A stretch of DNA of 64,000 nt from JANLYC01 sp963815445 (GTDB taxonomy: Bacteria > Actinomycetota > Actinomycetes > Propionibacteriales > Nocardioidaceae). Shown piece by piece: positions 25,731-34,954 of the stretch. The notes beneath the pieces are model-generated. The model searched no databases and was not told the DNA's origin. It saw only the letters and a list, made by a program, of their open reading frames with translations. Every line of letters starts with the position of its first letter. The first letter of the stretch is position 1. The stretch covers positions 462,430-526,429 of the forward strand of contig CAWFGV010000004.1 in the NCBI GenBank assembly GCA_963815445.1, given 5' to 3'. A program made the translations under genes and the position numbers.

Positions 25731-26375
25731 TCAGGCTGCGCGTCGGAGGAGGATCGCTGTGAACTGTTGCGTGCTGCCCCAGGGAGTGATGTGTTCCTCG
25801 CCGCTTGTCGACACGAGCTCGTAGCCCGGGAACTGCGCGGCCAGCTCGGCGTGGGTGTAGCGGACGATGGGCAGCCCGCTGCAGGTCGTGGGTCCGTCCG
25901 GGCCGAACGTCGCCACCACGAGCCACCCTCGCGGCTGCAGGCACCGCTCCAGTGAGGTCAGGTAGTCGGCTCGTTCGTCGGGCTCGGTGAGGAAGTGGAA
26001 GACAGCCCGGTCGTGCCACAGCGCGTAGCGCTTGTCCCGACGCAGGTCGAGCACGTCGGCAACCTCGAGGACCACGCTTTCACCGGCGGGTCCGAGCCGG
26101 TCCCGGATCGTCTGCAGTGCGGTGGCCGAGAGGTCGATCGCCGTCAGGTCCTGGTAGCCGCGGTCGAGTAGATGGTCCGTCAGCGTCGACCATCCGGCGC
26201 CTACGTCGATCACCGCGTCGGTCAGCTCGATCCCGGCAGCGTCGACGAGACCCAGCGACAGCTCGGGCACGGACTGCCACCAGGAGACCCCATCCACGTC
26301 CTTGGTCTCGTGAACGTCTTCCCAGAACGACTGGCGGGTCTCGGGATCGTGGGGCCGTGCTGTCGCTTCCGACAT
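25731..26375 (-). CDS. Class I SAM-dependent methyltransferase
   Basis: The 214-residue protein has the SAM-binding motif I VIDVGAGWSTL (about 54-64), the acidic end of strand 2 in LTAIDLSATAL, and LEVADVLDL before FHFLTEPDER. It is a Methyltransf_11/25-type enzyme acting on an unknown small molecule. GAGAGGAG precedes ATG 26375 by about 4 nt. A short gap separates it from the divergent radical SAM gene. Confidence 0.87.
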   Translation of the reverse strand: MSEATARPHDPETRQSFWEDVHETKDVDGVSWWQSVPELSLGLVDAAGIELTDAVIDVGAGWSTLTDHLLDRGYQDLTAIDLSATALQTIRDRLGPAGESVVLEVADVLDLRRDKRYALWHDRAVFHFLTEPDERADYLTSLERCLQPRGWLVVATFGPDGPTTCSGLPIVRYTHAELAAQFPGYELVSTSGEEHITPWGSTQQFTAILLRRAA

Positions 26376-26476
26376 GGTGCTCCTCTCGGGATCGGGCCAG
26401 CCTAGTGCTCGGCGGCGGTGCGTCCGGCCCCCGAACCTGGGCAGCCGCGAGTCGGTGTGCGTCTAGGGTTAGAGCC

Positions 26477-27569
26477 ATGTCTGCCGCGGGAGTTTCCGGC
26501 GCCACTCCGGTCGGCGACGTCGCCGAACTGATCGACGGTGGCGACATGGACTGCGGCAGCGGGTTGTTGCTGCTGATCACCCGGGCCATGCGCCGCCTCG
26601 ATCCGGGGCAAGTGCTCGGAGTCCGTAGCGCGGAGGCCAGCGTCGTGACCGACCTTCCGGTCTGGGCAGACCTGGTCGGCCACGAGGTCTGTGGCGAGGT
26701 GGCTGAGACGGCGCGGGGTCCCTGGTGGTTCGCGGTGCGCAAGGCCGGGCGTCTTGTCGAGGCTGCGACCGTCTTCAGCCAGGGCGACCGTACGCCGGTC
26801 GGTCATCGGCTGTGGGCGTACACGAACTTCGACTGCAACCTGGCCTGCGGCTACTGCTGTGCGGAGTCCTCACCGAAGGCTGCTGCGCGTCGGTTGACAC
26901 CAGAGGTCGCTCGACAGGCCTTCCAGGAGTTCGCCGACCTCGGCGGGACCGAGCTCTACCTGACCGGGGGCGAACCGTTCATGCATCCGGAGCTGGGAGA
27001 ACTGGTCGAGGCCGGTGCCGGTCTGGAGCGGACGATCCTCACGAACGCGATGATCTTCTCGCGGGGCAACCGGCTGCGGACCCTGGAGTCGCTGGACCGG
27101 TCTGTCGCCCTCCAGGTCAGTCTCGACTCGGCAACTCCCGACCTGCACGACAAGCAGCGCGGTGCGGGCTCGTGGGCGCGCGCTCTCGACGGCATCGGAC
27201 TCGCGCGATCGCTGGGATTCCGGGTCCGGATCGCGGCGACCCTGTATGACGAGGACCCCGCTGGCGCCGACGCCTTGCACCGGCGGCTGGACGTCGAGGG
27301 CATCGCGGCCGAGGACCGGGTGATCCGGCCGGTGGCTGCCGAGGGCTTTGCCGAGTCTGGGATCCACGTGTCCATCGACACCCTCGAGCCCGAACCGACC
27401 ATCACTGCGGACGGCGCTTGGTGGCACCCGGTGGCGGTGACGAACCCGAATCTCCGGATCGCGGACTCGCCGCTGCCCGGTGGCGGAGATCTTCGGCGTG
27501 GTCCGCGACACGATGCAGGTGCAGGACGCCGCCGCCCGAGCGGGACGCGAAGTCTTCCGCTGCGCCTGA
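26477..27569 (+). pseudogene. TusA-like/radical SAM fusion, frameshifted near its 3' end
   Basis: The N-terminal about 75 residues resemble a TusA/SirA domain (ELIDGGDMDCGSGLLLLI). Residues from about 115 form a radical SAM domain with CNLACGYC (the Cx3Cx2C cluster ligand) and LYLTGGEPFMHPEL (GGEP). The frame is intact to about codon 333. There CTGCCCGGTGGCGGAG should read CTGCCGGTGGCGGAG, so one extra C lies in 27476-27478. Without it the protein continues VAEIFGVVRDTMQVQDAAAR and ends at TGA 27567-27569. As sequenced, translation reads on into non-homologous sequence antisense to the next gene, to a stop at 27964. It may be a real mutation or a sequence error. TAGGGT lies 7 nt before ATG 26477. 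Confidence 0.75.
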
Positions 27570-27619
27570 TCGGCGGCAGCCCTGCTGTGCTGGGTAGAAC
27601 GGCTCCGGGGCGGGCGCGG

Positions 27620-28960
27620 TCAGCGCGCCCGGTAACGTGCGATGGCGAACTTCTGGGTGCTGGGGCTCGACACGCTGCCGGCGACGACGACCTTGCCGCC
27701 GCGTACCGCGACGGCATACGCCTGGGCATCTGCGGACTTGTCGAAGCGGGTGCGGACCATGCCGTCACCCCCGCCAAACGTCTTGTCGAGGCAGCCACAG
27801 GGCCTGTAGCGGGAGATGGCGAAGCGGTCTGCATCGTCGACCGTCCATCCGGCGGCGATGATCTTGCCGTTCTGCTGCCTGGTGAGGGCGTACGCCTTGG
27901 CGTAGAAGGTGTTGCCGACCAGGTTCTGGACCGTGCCGTCACCGCCCAGTGTTGGATCGGGTGAACCGTCACTGTGGAGCCGTGCCAGGGCGAAGTACTC
28001 GTAGTCCCCCGAGAAGGCGTAGCCACCGGCGAGGACCTTGCCGTTCGGCTGCACGAGCAGTGTCAGGGCCACCCAGTCCTGACCGTCCTCGGCAATGGTC
28101 GCCCAACCGTCGCTATCGAAGCTGGTGTCAGGCGCTCCGTCGACGTCGTAGCGGCCGATCAGGAACATTCTTGTGTCGGGCTGGCCGATCTCTCCTGCGA
28201 CGACGAGCTTTCCGTCGGACTGCAGCCTGACGTCGTGGATCGTGTGGGGCACGGTGCCGGAACCCGGCACACTTCCCGTGGTCGAGACAATCCCTGCGTC
28301 GCCGAATGACGGGTCGAGGCTGCCGTCGGGCAGGTAGCGAACGGTCGCGAAGCCCCCGGGGCACTCGCGATAGGGACCGCCGGAAAGGGTTCCGCCCGCA
28401 CAGCCCGCAGCGAGGATGGTCCCGTCGCCATTGACGCGGAGGTCCTGCACCGCGTCGTATCCAGCGGTGATGTCTGTGCGGACCTTGCCGTCGCCTCCGC
28501 CGAAGGTCGTGTCGAGGTCGCCGTTCGCGAGATAGCGCGCAAGTGCGAACTGGTCGCCGGCAACACCCGCGACGAGCAACTTCCCGGCCGCGAGATCGAT
28601 GACCCGGTTGGCTGCGGCCGCGCCCGGGAAGCCGGTCGTGCGCTTGCCGTCAGCGCTGAACGAGCGGTCGGGGGTTCCGTTTGCCTTGAGCCGGGACACC
28701 GCGAAGCGGCTGGCGGAGGCGGTCGTGACCACTCCGACCGTGACGACCTTGCCGTTGTCCTTGATGACCACGTCGCGGGCTTCTTCACCTGTGGTGTGCC
28801 GCCCGAAGTCGACAGTTGCCCGACCGTCCGCGCTGAAGGTGGGGTCAAGACCCCCCGCTCCGCCAGCGGCATACGCCGACGGAACGAACTGGCCGCCGAT
28901 GAGCAGGACAGTGAGAGCCGTGGTAACCGTGGTAACCGTCATGACCTCGCGCCTGCGCAT
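27620..28960 (-). CDS. Secreted delta-60 repeat protein
   Basis: About 446 residues. A signal peptide (about 1-31, ending SAYAAG) is followed by about seven delta-60/DUF5122 repeats. Each has the form GxLDxxFGxxGxVxT...AxxDVxxQxDGKxVVAGxxxxxFAxARYxxDGxxD (LDPTFSADGRATVDF, LDTTFGGGDGKVRT, LDPSFGDAGIVSTT, LDKTFGGGDGMVRT). They probably form a beta-propeller-like surface structure. The start at 28960 (M17 of the open frame from 29008) follows GGGGGAAG. No enzymatic motif is present. Confidence 0.85.
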   Translation of the reverse strand: MRRREVMTVTTVTTALTVLLIGGQFVPSAYAAGGAGGLDPTFSADGRATVDFGRHTTGEEARDVVIKDNGKVVTVGVVTTASASRFAVSRLKANGTPDRSFSADGKRTTGFPGAAAANRVIDLAAGKLLVAGVAGDQFALARYLANGDLDTTFGGGDGKVRTDITAGYDAVQDLRVNGDGTILAAGCAGGTLSGGPYRECPGGFATVRYLPDGSLDPSFGDAGIVSTTGSVPGSGTVPHTIHDVRLQSDGKLVVAGEIGQPDTRMFLIGRYDVDGAPDTSFDSDGWATIAEDGQDWVALTLLVQPNGKVLAGGYAFSGDYEYFALARLHSDGSPDPTLGGDGTVQNLVGNTFYAKAYALTRQQNGKIIAAGWTVDDADRFAISRYRPCGCLDKTFGGGDGMVRTRFDKSADAQAYAVAVRGGKVVVAGSVSSPSTQKFAIARYRAR

Positions 28961-29171
28961 GGCTTCCCCCGTCTTCGGCCGCGATGTCGCGACAGTGCAT
29001 CTTGACACCTCTTGTCGTCGTTCACGACGGATGAGCTACATCGGATGGTGAGTCGCAGCATCGTGAGCAGTCTTCCGCTGCCCCCGATAGTCAGTTGAAC
29101 GTCAGTCAAGGCCGCGTATGGCACGCGACGACCCAGCTCGTGGCACGACCTTGCCGCGGCGGGTCGCGGAG

Positions 29172-29315
29172 TCACTTGCGTGCTGTGCCCAGACCCACCG
29201 CTGTGCCTCCGGAGATCATGCCGAACAGACCGAACGCGGCAAGCGCCCAGGAGAAGGCGAAGATGAGTCCCCTCCGGGAGAGCCGCTGGTCGGGTTCCGC
29301 GCGAGGCGTCGGCAA
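29172..29315 (-). CDS. Possible small membrane protein, 47 residues
   Basis: A minus-strand frame between stops encodes a peptide starting at TTG 29315 (MPTPRAEPDQRLSRRG) with one hydrophobic helix LIFAFSWALAAFGLFGMI and the tail SGGTAVGLGTARK. The basic residues before the helix suggest an N-in membrane protein. The start codon is weak, there is no ATG, and the RBS is poor. It is included because the 18-residue hydrophobic core is unlikely by chance in such GC-rich intergenic DNA. Confidence 0.35.
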   Translation of the reverse strand: MPTPRAEPDQRLSRRGLIFAFSWALAAFGLFGMISGGTAVGLGTARK

Positions 29316-29355
29316 TCTCGTTGCCCGACGACATCACCCCCCTTAGCCTGACCGG

Positions 29356-29952
29356 GTGACGACACCCGACCTGAAGTCAGACCTGATCGGTCATCTCGAC
29401 CGGCTCAACCAGGCTGTCCTGCACAAGCTCGAGGGCCTCTCTGAGTACGCACTGCGCCGACCGATGACGCCTACCGCGACCAACCTGCTCGGGGTGGCGA
29501 TGCATCTGGCCAGTCTGCAGGCGGAGTACTTCGGGAAGACGTTCGGCCGTCCCTTCCCGCGGGAAGGCGAGATGTACTTCCTCACCGACGAGGACGCCGA
29601 CCCGCAGGACGACCTGTGGGTTCGGCCGGGGGCGACGTCGGAATGGGTAGTCGGGCTGTACCGCGCGACCTGGGAGCACGCGAAGGAGACATTCGCGACG
29701 CTCGACCTGGACTCGCCAGGTCAGATTCCGACGAGGCCGTACGCGGAGGTCACACTCGGCGAGATGCTGGTGCACATGGTCGACGAGACCGCCCGCCACG
29801 CGGGACACATGGACATCGTGCGGGAGTCGATCGACGGTGCCGTCGGCAGGTACGCCGGCGACGGGAACATCATCGACGGCTATGACTGGGCGGCCTACCG
29901 GGAACGCGTGGAAGCCGGGGCCCGGGAGGCCCAGGAGCGAGCCGAGCCCTGA
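29356..29952 (+). CDS. DinB superfamily protein (mycothiol/bacillithiol-transferase-like)
   Basis: The 198-residue protein is a DinB-type four-helix bundle. It has the HL(x)SLQAEYFGKTFGRP region and HMVDETARHAGHMDIVRE with conserved His residues (about 50, 137 and 141) that would bind a divalent metal. Members of this group are often thiol-dependent transferases; actinobacteria use mycothiol, so such a role is plausible. GTG 29356 follows TAGCCT by 6 nt. Confidence 0.85.
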   Translation: MTTPDLKSDLIGHLDRLNQAVLHKLEGLSEYALRRPMTPTATNLLGVAMHLASLQAEYFGKTFGRPFPREGEMYFLTDEDADPQDDLWVRPGATSEWVVGLYRATWEHAKETFATLDLDSPGQIPTRPYAEVTLGEMLVHMVDETARHAGHMDIVRESIDGAVGRYAGDGNIIDGYDWAAYRERVEAGAREAQERAEP

Positions 29953-30181
29953 GCTCAGTCCAGCCATGCGAGCCTTCTCGTGTGCCGCGGTCGAACGGCG
30001 AGACGGGGTGGCAGATGTGTCATGACGTCCGACCAGGACCCACGACCGGGCGGATCGACCACTCAACGGCCGCCCACGAGGGCCCGAGGCCGCGGAGCCT
30101 GCTTCAGCACACGGACATCGCTACCGGGCGCGGTGGGCCCGTTGTCGACGCAACCGCTCTGCGGACCGCCAGAATGGTCCG

Positions 30182-32479
30182 GTGACTGCCTCGACCAACG
30201 ATCCCCTGACCGTCGCCGGGCCGGAGCTCGATCCGGCCGTGCTCCACGGCTCTTTGAGCACTTCCTGGGGTCTGGAGGGGGAGCTCACCGCCGTTCACGG
30301 GGAGCGCGACCGGAACTTCCGGATCGACGCGCCCAGCGGTCGCTACCTGCTGAAGGTGCACAATCCCGCGGACGGACAGGAGGTGCTGGACCTTCAAGAC
30401 TCAGCGCTTGGCCATATCCGCACCGTGGCACCAGACGTGCCAGTGCCCGACGTCGTGCCGACCCGACAAGGACAGCGGTGGGTGGTGCTTACCGGGCTCG
30501 ATGGCCGTCGCTCCCTGGCCTGGGTGATGACGTGGCTGGACGGCCGGCATCCGGCTCCGGAGGAGCTGGGCCCTGCGCAGCTGCGTGAGTGGGGGCGCAC
30601 ATCGGCCCGCCTGGGGCAGGCGCTTCGCGGGTTCGTCCATGAGGCCGCGTCCTACCCGATCGCATGGGACATACGACGCCTCCCGCAGCTGCGACCGTGG
30701 CTCTCAGCGGTCGAGGAGGCACAGCGTCCGGCGGTGCGTGTGGTGCTCGACCGCTTCGAGCAACGGGTCACACCGGCGCTGCTCAGGATGCGCGCTCAGG
30801 TAGTGCACAACGACCTGGCCCCGACCAACGTCCTCGTCGACGACACGCTGGCAGTCACCGGCATCACCGACTTCGGGGATATGACGCACACGGCACTGAT
30901 CTGCGACCTCGCGGTGGCGACAGCCGACGTCCTCAGCGGTCGCGACGACGGTCTGGAGCATGCGCACGAGGTGCTGTCAGGGTACGACTCCATCACACCG
31001 CTGGAGCCGCAGGAGGTCGAGCTCCTCGCCGACCTGATGGCCGGTCGCTACGCCGCGGCCATCTTGATCACCGCCTGGCGGACCCGCCAGCAGGGCTCCG
31101 CGCCCGAGATCGGTGATGAGGCCTACAGGCAGCTCGAGGCCATGCTCGACATCGGCCTGGACGCCCTGACGGCCGGGTTCAGCACCGCGGTGACTGGCGG
31201 TCCTAAGACCGCACCGCGCGTCGGTCGCGGGCTGCCCTACCGCCGGCGATCCACCGCGGAGCTCCTTCGCGCACGCTCGCAGGTGCTGGGTGGGCTCGAG
31301 CTCAGCTACGCCCATCCGGTGCATCTCGTGGGTGGACGAGGGTTGTTTCTGGAGGGGGCAGACGGGCGCCGCTACCTCGATGCCTACAACAACGTGCCGG
31401 TGCTGGGACACTCTCACCCGGCGGTCGTCGACGCCGTCTGTTCCCAGCTCGCCACGCTCAACACCAACAGCCGTTACCTGCAGGAGGCCCCCGTCGAGCT
31501 GGCCGAACGCCTGCTGGCCACACTCCCGGCTCGGATGGACCGACTTCTGCTGGTGAACTCAGGCAGCGAGGCCAACGACCTTGCGTGGCGGATCGCGCGC
31601 CATGCCACCGGCGCCTCGGGCGGAATCGTGACGTCCTGGGCGTACCACGGTGTCACGGAGGCGACGTTTGCGTTGTCACCGGAGAGTTGGGGCGACAATC
31701 CGCCCCCGCCCCATATGCGGCTGGTCGAGCCTCCGCCGGCCTCGCCGGCTGCGGTGGCGTCAGCGGTCGAGAGTCTCGACGCCGCAGGTCATGGCGTGGC
31801 AGCCATGCTCGTCGACGGTGTGTTGACCAGCGACGGCATCCGCGGGCCGGCTCACGACTGGACCACACAGGCTGCCGCCATGGTGCATGCCGCGGGTGGA
31901 CTGTACGTCGCGGACGAGGTGCAGGCCGGTCACGGGCGCACCGGGGACAACCTGTGGAGCTTCGTGGCTGGCCAGGTGCCGGCTGATCTGGTGACCCTGG
32001 GCAAGCCGATGGGCAACGGATACCCGGTCGCAGCAGTATGCGGTCCTGCAGAGCTGGTGGACCCGTTCATCGCAGACACCGACTACTTCAGCACGTTCGG
32101 CGGCGGAACCGCCGCGTGTGCAGCAGCGGTCGCAGTACTCCGGACGATCGAGGAGGAGCACGTCGTCGCCCGCGTTGCCGAAACCGGCGCTCGACTGCGG
32201 ACGGCTTTGCGCGAGGTCACCGCCGAGGACCCTCGGGTGGGCGACGTACGCGGCTGGGGGCTTGCGGTCGCTCTCGACATCGTGGATCCCGCGACCGGTC
32301 GGTCCGACCCGGACCGTACCCGGCGGATCGTCGAAGGCATGAGGGACAGGGGTGTGCTCATTGGTCGCACCGGACGGGAGGGCGCTACCTTGAAGATCCG
32401 GCCCCCGCTGGTCTTCGATGACGACCACACTGACCTGCTCATCGATGGGCTGGAGGGGACTCTTCGCGCTGACCGATGA
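30182..32479 (+). CDS. APH-type kinase fused to class III aminotransferase-fold phospholyase (hydroxylysine-pathway-like)
   Basis: The 765-residue protein has an aminoglycoside-phosphotransferase-like kinase (about 1-335) with Lys58, catalytic loop HNDLAPTN (209-216) and DFGD (230-233), and a class III PLP enzyme (about 355-765) with GSEAND (461-466), Asp578 in ADEVQAGHGRTG and PLP Lys608 in LGKPMGNGYP. In animals hydroxylysine kinase (HYKK, APH-like) and 5-phosphohydroxylysine phospholyase (PHYKPL, class III fold) are separate proteins acting consecutively. The fusion suggests phosphorylation of a hydroxylated amine or amino acid followed by elimination of phosphate and ammonia. No M23 peptidase domain is inserted. 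GTG start, 6 nt after CAGAAT. Confidence 0.85.
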   Translation: MTASTNDPLTVAGPELDPAVLHGSLSTSWGLEGELTAVHGERDRNFRIDAPSGRYLLKVHNPADGQEVLDLQDSALGHIRTVAPDVPVPDVVPTRQGQRWVVLTGLDGRRSLAWVMTWLDGRHPAPEELGPAQLREWGRTSARLGQALRGFVHEAASYPIAWDIRRLPQLRPWLSAVEEAQRPAVRVVLDRFEQRVTPALLRMRAQVVHNDLAPTNVLVDDTLAVTGITDFGDMTHTALICDLAVATADVLSGRDDGLEHAHEVLSGYDSITPLEPQEVELLADLMAGRYAAAILITAWRTRQQGSAPEIGDEAYRQLEAMLDIGLDALTAGFSTAVTGGPKTAPRVGRGLPYRRRSTAELLRARSQVLGGLELSYAHPVHLVGGRGLFLEGADGRRYLDAYNNVPVLGHSHPAVVDAVCSQLATLNTNSRYLQEAPVELAERLLATLPARMDRLLLVNSGSEANDLAWRIARHATGASGGIVTSWAYHGVTEATFALSPESWGDNPPPPHMRLVEPPPASPAAVASAVESLDAAGHGVAAMLVDGVLTSDGIRGPAHDWTTQAAAMVHAAGGLYVADEVQAGHGRTGDNLWSFVAGQVPADLVTLGKPMGNGYPVAAVCGPAELVDPFIADTDYFSTFGGGTAACAAAVAVLRTIEEEHVVARVAETGARLRTALREVTAEDPRVGDVRGWGLAVALDIVDPATGRSDPDRTRRIVEGMRDRGVLIGRTGREGATLKIRPPLVFDDDHTDLLIDGLEGTLRADR

Positions 32480-32707
32480 CGTCGCGGCGGCCTCTTCGCC
32501 CACTGAGTTGCCGCGGTTCACGACCGGGCACGGGCCGATCACGTGCGCGGCGCCACGCAGTGAGGCGAGCGCCTTTTGCGACCTGCTCCAGCGTTATGGA
32601 CTCGGCGTCCCAACTGCGCCCCGCCGTCGGGCCAGGGCAGCCCGGAAGGAGTCCCTGCGGTGCAGCGCTGCCGGGACGATCAGGCTTCTGACCAGCGGAA
32701 ATGCGAG

Positions 32708-32780
32708 TGGGCCCCGTGGGACTCGAACCCACAACCCGCGGATTAAAAGTCCGCTGCTCTGCCAATTGAGCTAGAGGCCC
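32708..32780 (-). tRNA. tRNA-Lys(TTT)
   Basis: On the minus strand GGGCCTC (5') pairs with GGGGCCC (3') with one T:G pair. The anticodon arm GCGGA-CTTTTAA-TCCGC gives anticodon TTT, and the T-arm carries GGTTCGAGTCC. The discriminator is A and CCA is not encoded. No integrase or attachment-site duplication is seen next to it. Confidence 0.97.
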
Positions 32781-32851
32781 GGGGGATCGGAAACTACATT
32801 CGGAAAAAACATCGGGACATCGTCCGTTGTCTTCCGGGGTCGAGCCGCCCG

Positions 32852-33133
32852 GTGAGCAAGTATGCCGCACCGGTCGGATGCTCCTTCGATGGCCAACCGG
32901 CCGTCGCCTTGGACCCATTGGGCCGGCTGCTGCGGCACAACCACGACGGCGACCCTGTCGCGGCCAGCTACGACGGCATCGGCCTGCGTCGCACCTGTCA
33001 CCTGCAACGCGGCACCAAGACGCTGTCGTGGGATGTGCACGACCCGCGCCCTGAAGACAAGGCGCTCGTCGTCGACACCGGAAAGCGGGACTCAGCATCG
33101 TTGTCGGGAGCAGCGGCCAGTGCCGGGACGTGA
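32852..33133 (+). CDS. Hypothetical protein or gene fragment, 93 residues
   Basis: The frame opening at GTG 32852 (VSKYAAPVGCSFDGQPAVAL) has high GC at third codon positions over its first two-thirds, which supports coding. It lacks an RBS and a TAGNNT element, and no family is recognised. The frame is open upstream towards the tRNA, so it could be the tail of a larger lost gene. The rest of 32781-33369 (about 230 bp downstream) shows nothing. Confidence 0.3.
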   Translation: MSKYAAPVGCSFDGQPAVALDPLGRLLRHNHDGDPVAASYDGIGLRRTCHLQRGTKTLSWDVHDPRPEDKALVVDTGKRDSASLSGAAASAGT

Positions 33134-33369
33134 ACAAGATTGAGTATGGCCAGGTGCGGTTCGCGGAGCCGCTCGGCGACCGGCGTTGACCTGGACCTGG
33201 CCCGAGGGCGTCAGTATCTTCATGAACGGGTGACCTCAGCAGGCCCACCATTGGAACGTTGTTGCACTGAAAACCCGACCGCGAGTGCAATTTCGTTCCA
33301 ACCGCGAGGAACGAGTCGGCGTGTCGTCGAGCAACCCCGCATCGGTGGCGCCCGCCTAGACTCTCGATC

Positions 33370-34029
33370 GTGACCTTGACCTTCGCCGGAGAGCTGGACC
33401 GAAACGACGTCATCCATGCCGTTGACCAGGTTGCCGACCTTGTCGGGCGACCAGAGGTCGCGGATGCGTGGACGCAGGAGTCGAGCTGCTCGGGGATGAG
33501 CGTGGGCGGTCTGACCAGGCACCTGGGCGATCAGGCGGTCAACATCGTGCGGCTGCTTCGCGCCAACGATCCAGTGCCACCGGACGTGGAGACGATCGCT
33601 GTCCTCGAGCACTACGCCCGGGCAGCCTGGCTGCGTGAAGACCTCGAGGGAGACACCAACCGGAGCATCCGCGAGTCGGCTGATGGCCAGGCGAGCACCG
33701 GGCACGCGGCAGCGCTGGCGGCACTGGCCGCGGCACGCGGTGAGCTGGAGACCGTGCTCGCCGACGCGCCACCGGCGACCTACATACCCTGGCAAGGCTG
33801 GGCGTTGGCGACCGACGACTTCCTGGTCACCAGGCTGATGGAGATGGTCGTGCACGCCGACGACCTCGCTGTGAGCGTCGACGTCGACCCCCCGCGGTTC
33901 GAGGAGAACATTCTCGACCCCGTGCTGCGCCTGCTCACGGGCATCGCTGTACGACGCCACGGCCAGGACGCTCTGGTACGCACGCTGAGTCGCCCCGATC
34001 GTGCCCCGCAAGCGGTGTCAGCCTTCTGA
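33370..34029 (+). CDS. Maleylpyruvate isomerase-like (MDMPI_N/DinB) protein
   Basis: The 219-residue protein has an MDMPI_N-type N-terminal bundle: MSVGGLTRHLGDQAVN with the metal-binding His (about 57), and LVTRLMEMVVHADDLAVSV with the second conserved His (about 158), as in mycothiol-dependent maleylpyruvate isomerase. A mycothiol-linked S-transferase or isomerase role is inferred, with unknown substrate. GTG 33370 follows TAGACT by 7 nt. Confidence 0.8.
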   Translation: MTLTFAGELDRNDVIHAVDQVADLVGRPEVADAWTQESSCSGMSVGGLTRHLGDQAVNIVRLLRANDPVPPDVETIAVLEHYARAAWLREDLEGDTNRSIRESADGQASTGHAAALAALAAARGELETVLADAPPATYIPWQGWALATDDFLVTRLMEMVVHADDLAVSVDVDPPRFEENILDPVLRLLTGIAVRRHGQDALVRTLSRPDRAPQAVSAF

Positions 34030-34105
34030 CGGAGGGCCCACGTTCCGGGCCTAACCGGCCACCCGATGACCGCTCAGGTCTGGAGCGTTGGTGTGCCATC
34101 TCATA

Positions 34106-34834
34106 TCAACGCAGCTGCGAGCGGGGACTTGGAGACAGGTGGATGGTCTCCGGCGGGCCAGCCACGAAGCTTTCGACCGCGGCGACCAGGTCGGAGATGA
34201 GCTCCCGACCGACGCGGTCGGTCGTGGCAGGGGTTGATGTGCTGCCGGACGTCGTCATCCACACGAGCACGTTCTCGTCGGTGCGGACCGGCAGAGCCGG
34301 GAAGTTGTTCTCCGCCGGCTCCGTCACGTAGCAGCCGAGGAGTTGCTTGTTCGGATCGGTCAGCTCGGAGAAGACCGAAAGCTCGAGATGCCTACGGAGT
34401 CGGTCGTCTGCCGGCGCCGTGAGCGGACAGACCGCGACCTCGATCGTCTCGGACGGAGCGTCAGCGCCTTGCCGCGGTCTGGACAGTGCCTCGTGGGAGA
34501 GCCGGGTGACAGGAAGTGCGGGACGCAGCAGAAGGACGTTGTCGGAGTCAATCATCGTTGCGTTCGCGGCCTCACGGTGATGCGCCCACACCGGTCCGCC
34601 GTAGAACGCCGGCAGCGCGCTGCCCCGGCACCTCATGTCGCGGAACCCTCGCATCCAGACGAACCTGTCCGGCTGGCCGAGATCGCGGAACTGGCCCACG
34701 ACGTGCATGCCGTGTGCTTCTTGTGTCTCGACGAACTCGCGATCGAACAGGTCGAGGAGGACATCGCGTTGGCCTGGCCGGGTTGTGTACTGGCGTAGCT
34801 CGAGAATCGAACAGCATGTCGTGCTGGTCTGCAT
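34106..34834 (-). CDS. NIPSNAP-like family protein
   Basis: About 242 residues. The N-terminal half matches a NIPSNAP ferredoxin-like domain (LELRQYTTRPGQRDVLLDLFDREFV, then QFRDLGQPDRFVWMRGFRDM), typical of small actinobacterial proteins of unknown role. The C-terminal half is less conserved. The open frame begins at 34909, but ATG 34834 follows GGAAGGG by 10 nt. It has no signal peptide. Confidence 0.75.
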   Translation of the reverse strand: MQTSTTCCSILELRQYTTRPGQRDVLLDLFDREFVETQEAHGMHVVGQFRDLGQPDRFVWMRGFRDMRCRGSALPAFYGGPVWAHHREAANATMIDSDNVLLLRPALPVTRLSHEALSRPRQGADAPSETIEVAVCPLTAPADDRLRRHLELSVFSELTDPNKQLLGCYVTEPAENNFPALPVRTDENVLVWMTTSGSTSTPATTDRVGRELISDLVAAVESFVAGPPETIHLSPSPRSQLR

Positions 34835-34954
34835 CAGGCGGGATCCCTTCCGGGCAGGGGCTCGAGAACAATGGGCCGCAAGTCCGTGTCCAAGCGGGTC
34901 CATCGGCAACGCTAGGCGGAAGCTCCGACAGGGCCTCGCTGGATCGAGCCGTGT

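Noticed and set aside
26117..27964. Long plus-strand frame read as one 615-residue protein
   Set aside because: The first 120 codons are antisense to the methyltransferase and the last 130 are non-coding or antisense to the delta-60 gene; only 26477-27569 (with one frameshift) is the radical SAM gene.
32708..33370. tRNA-linked integrated element
   Set aside because: The tRNA-Lys has no downstream integrase, no duplicated 3' end and no mobile genes nearby; the only frame (32852-33133) is short and unlike phage genes.
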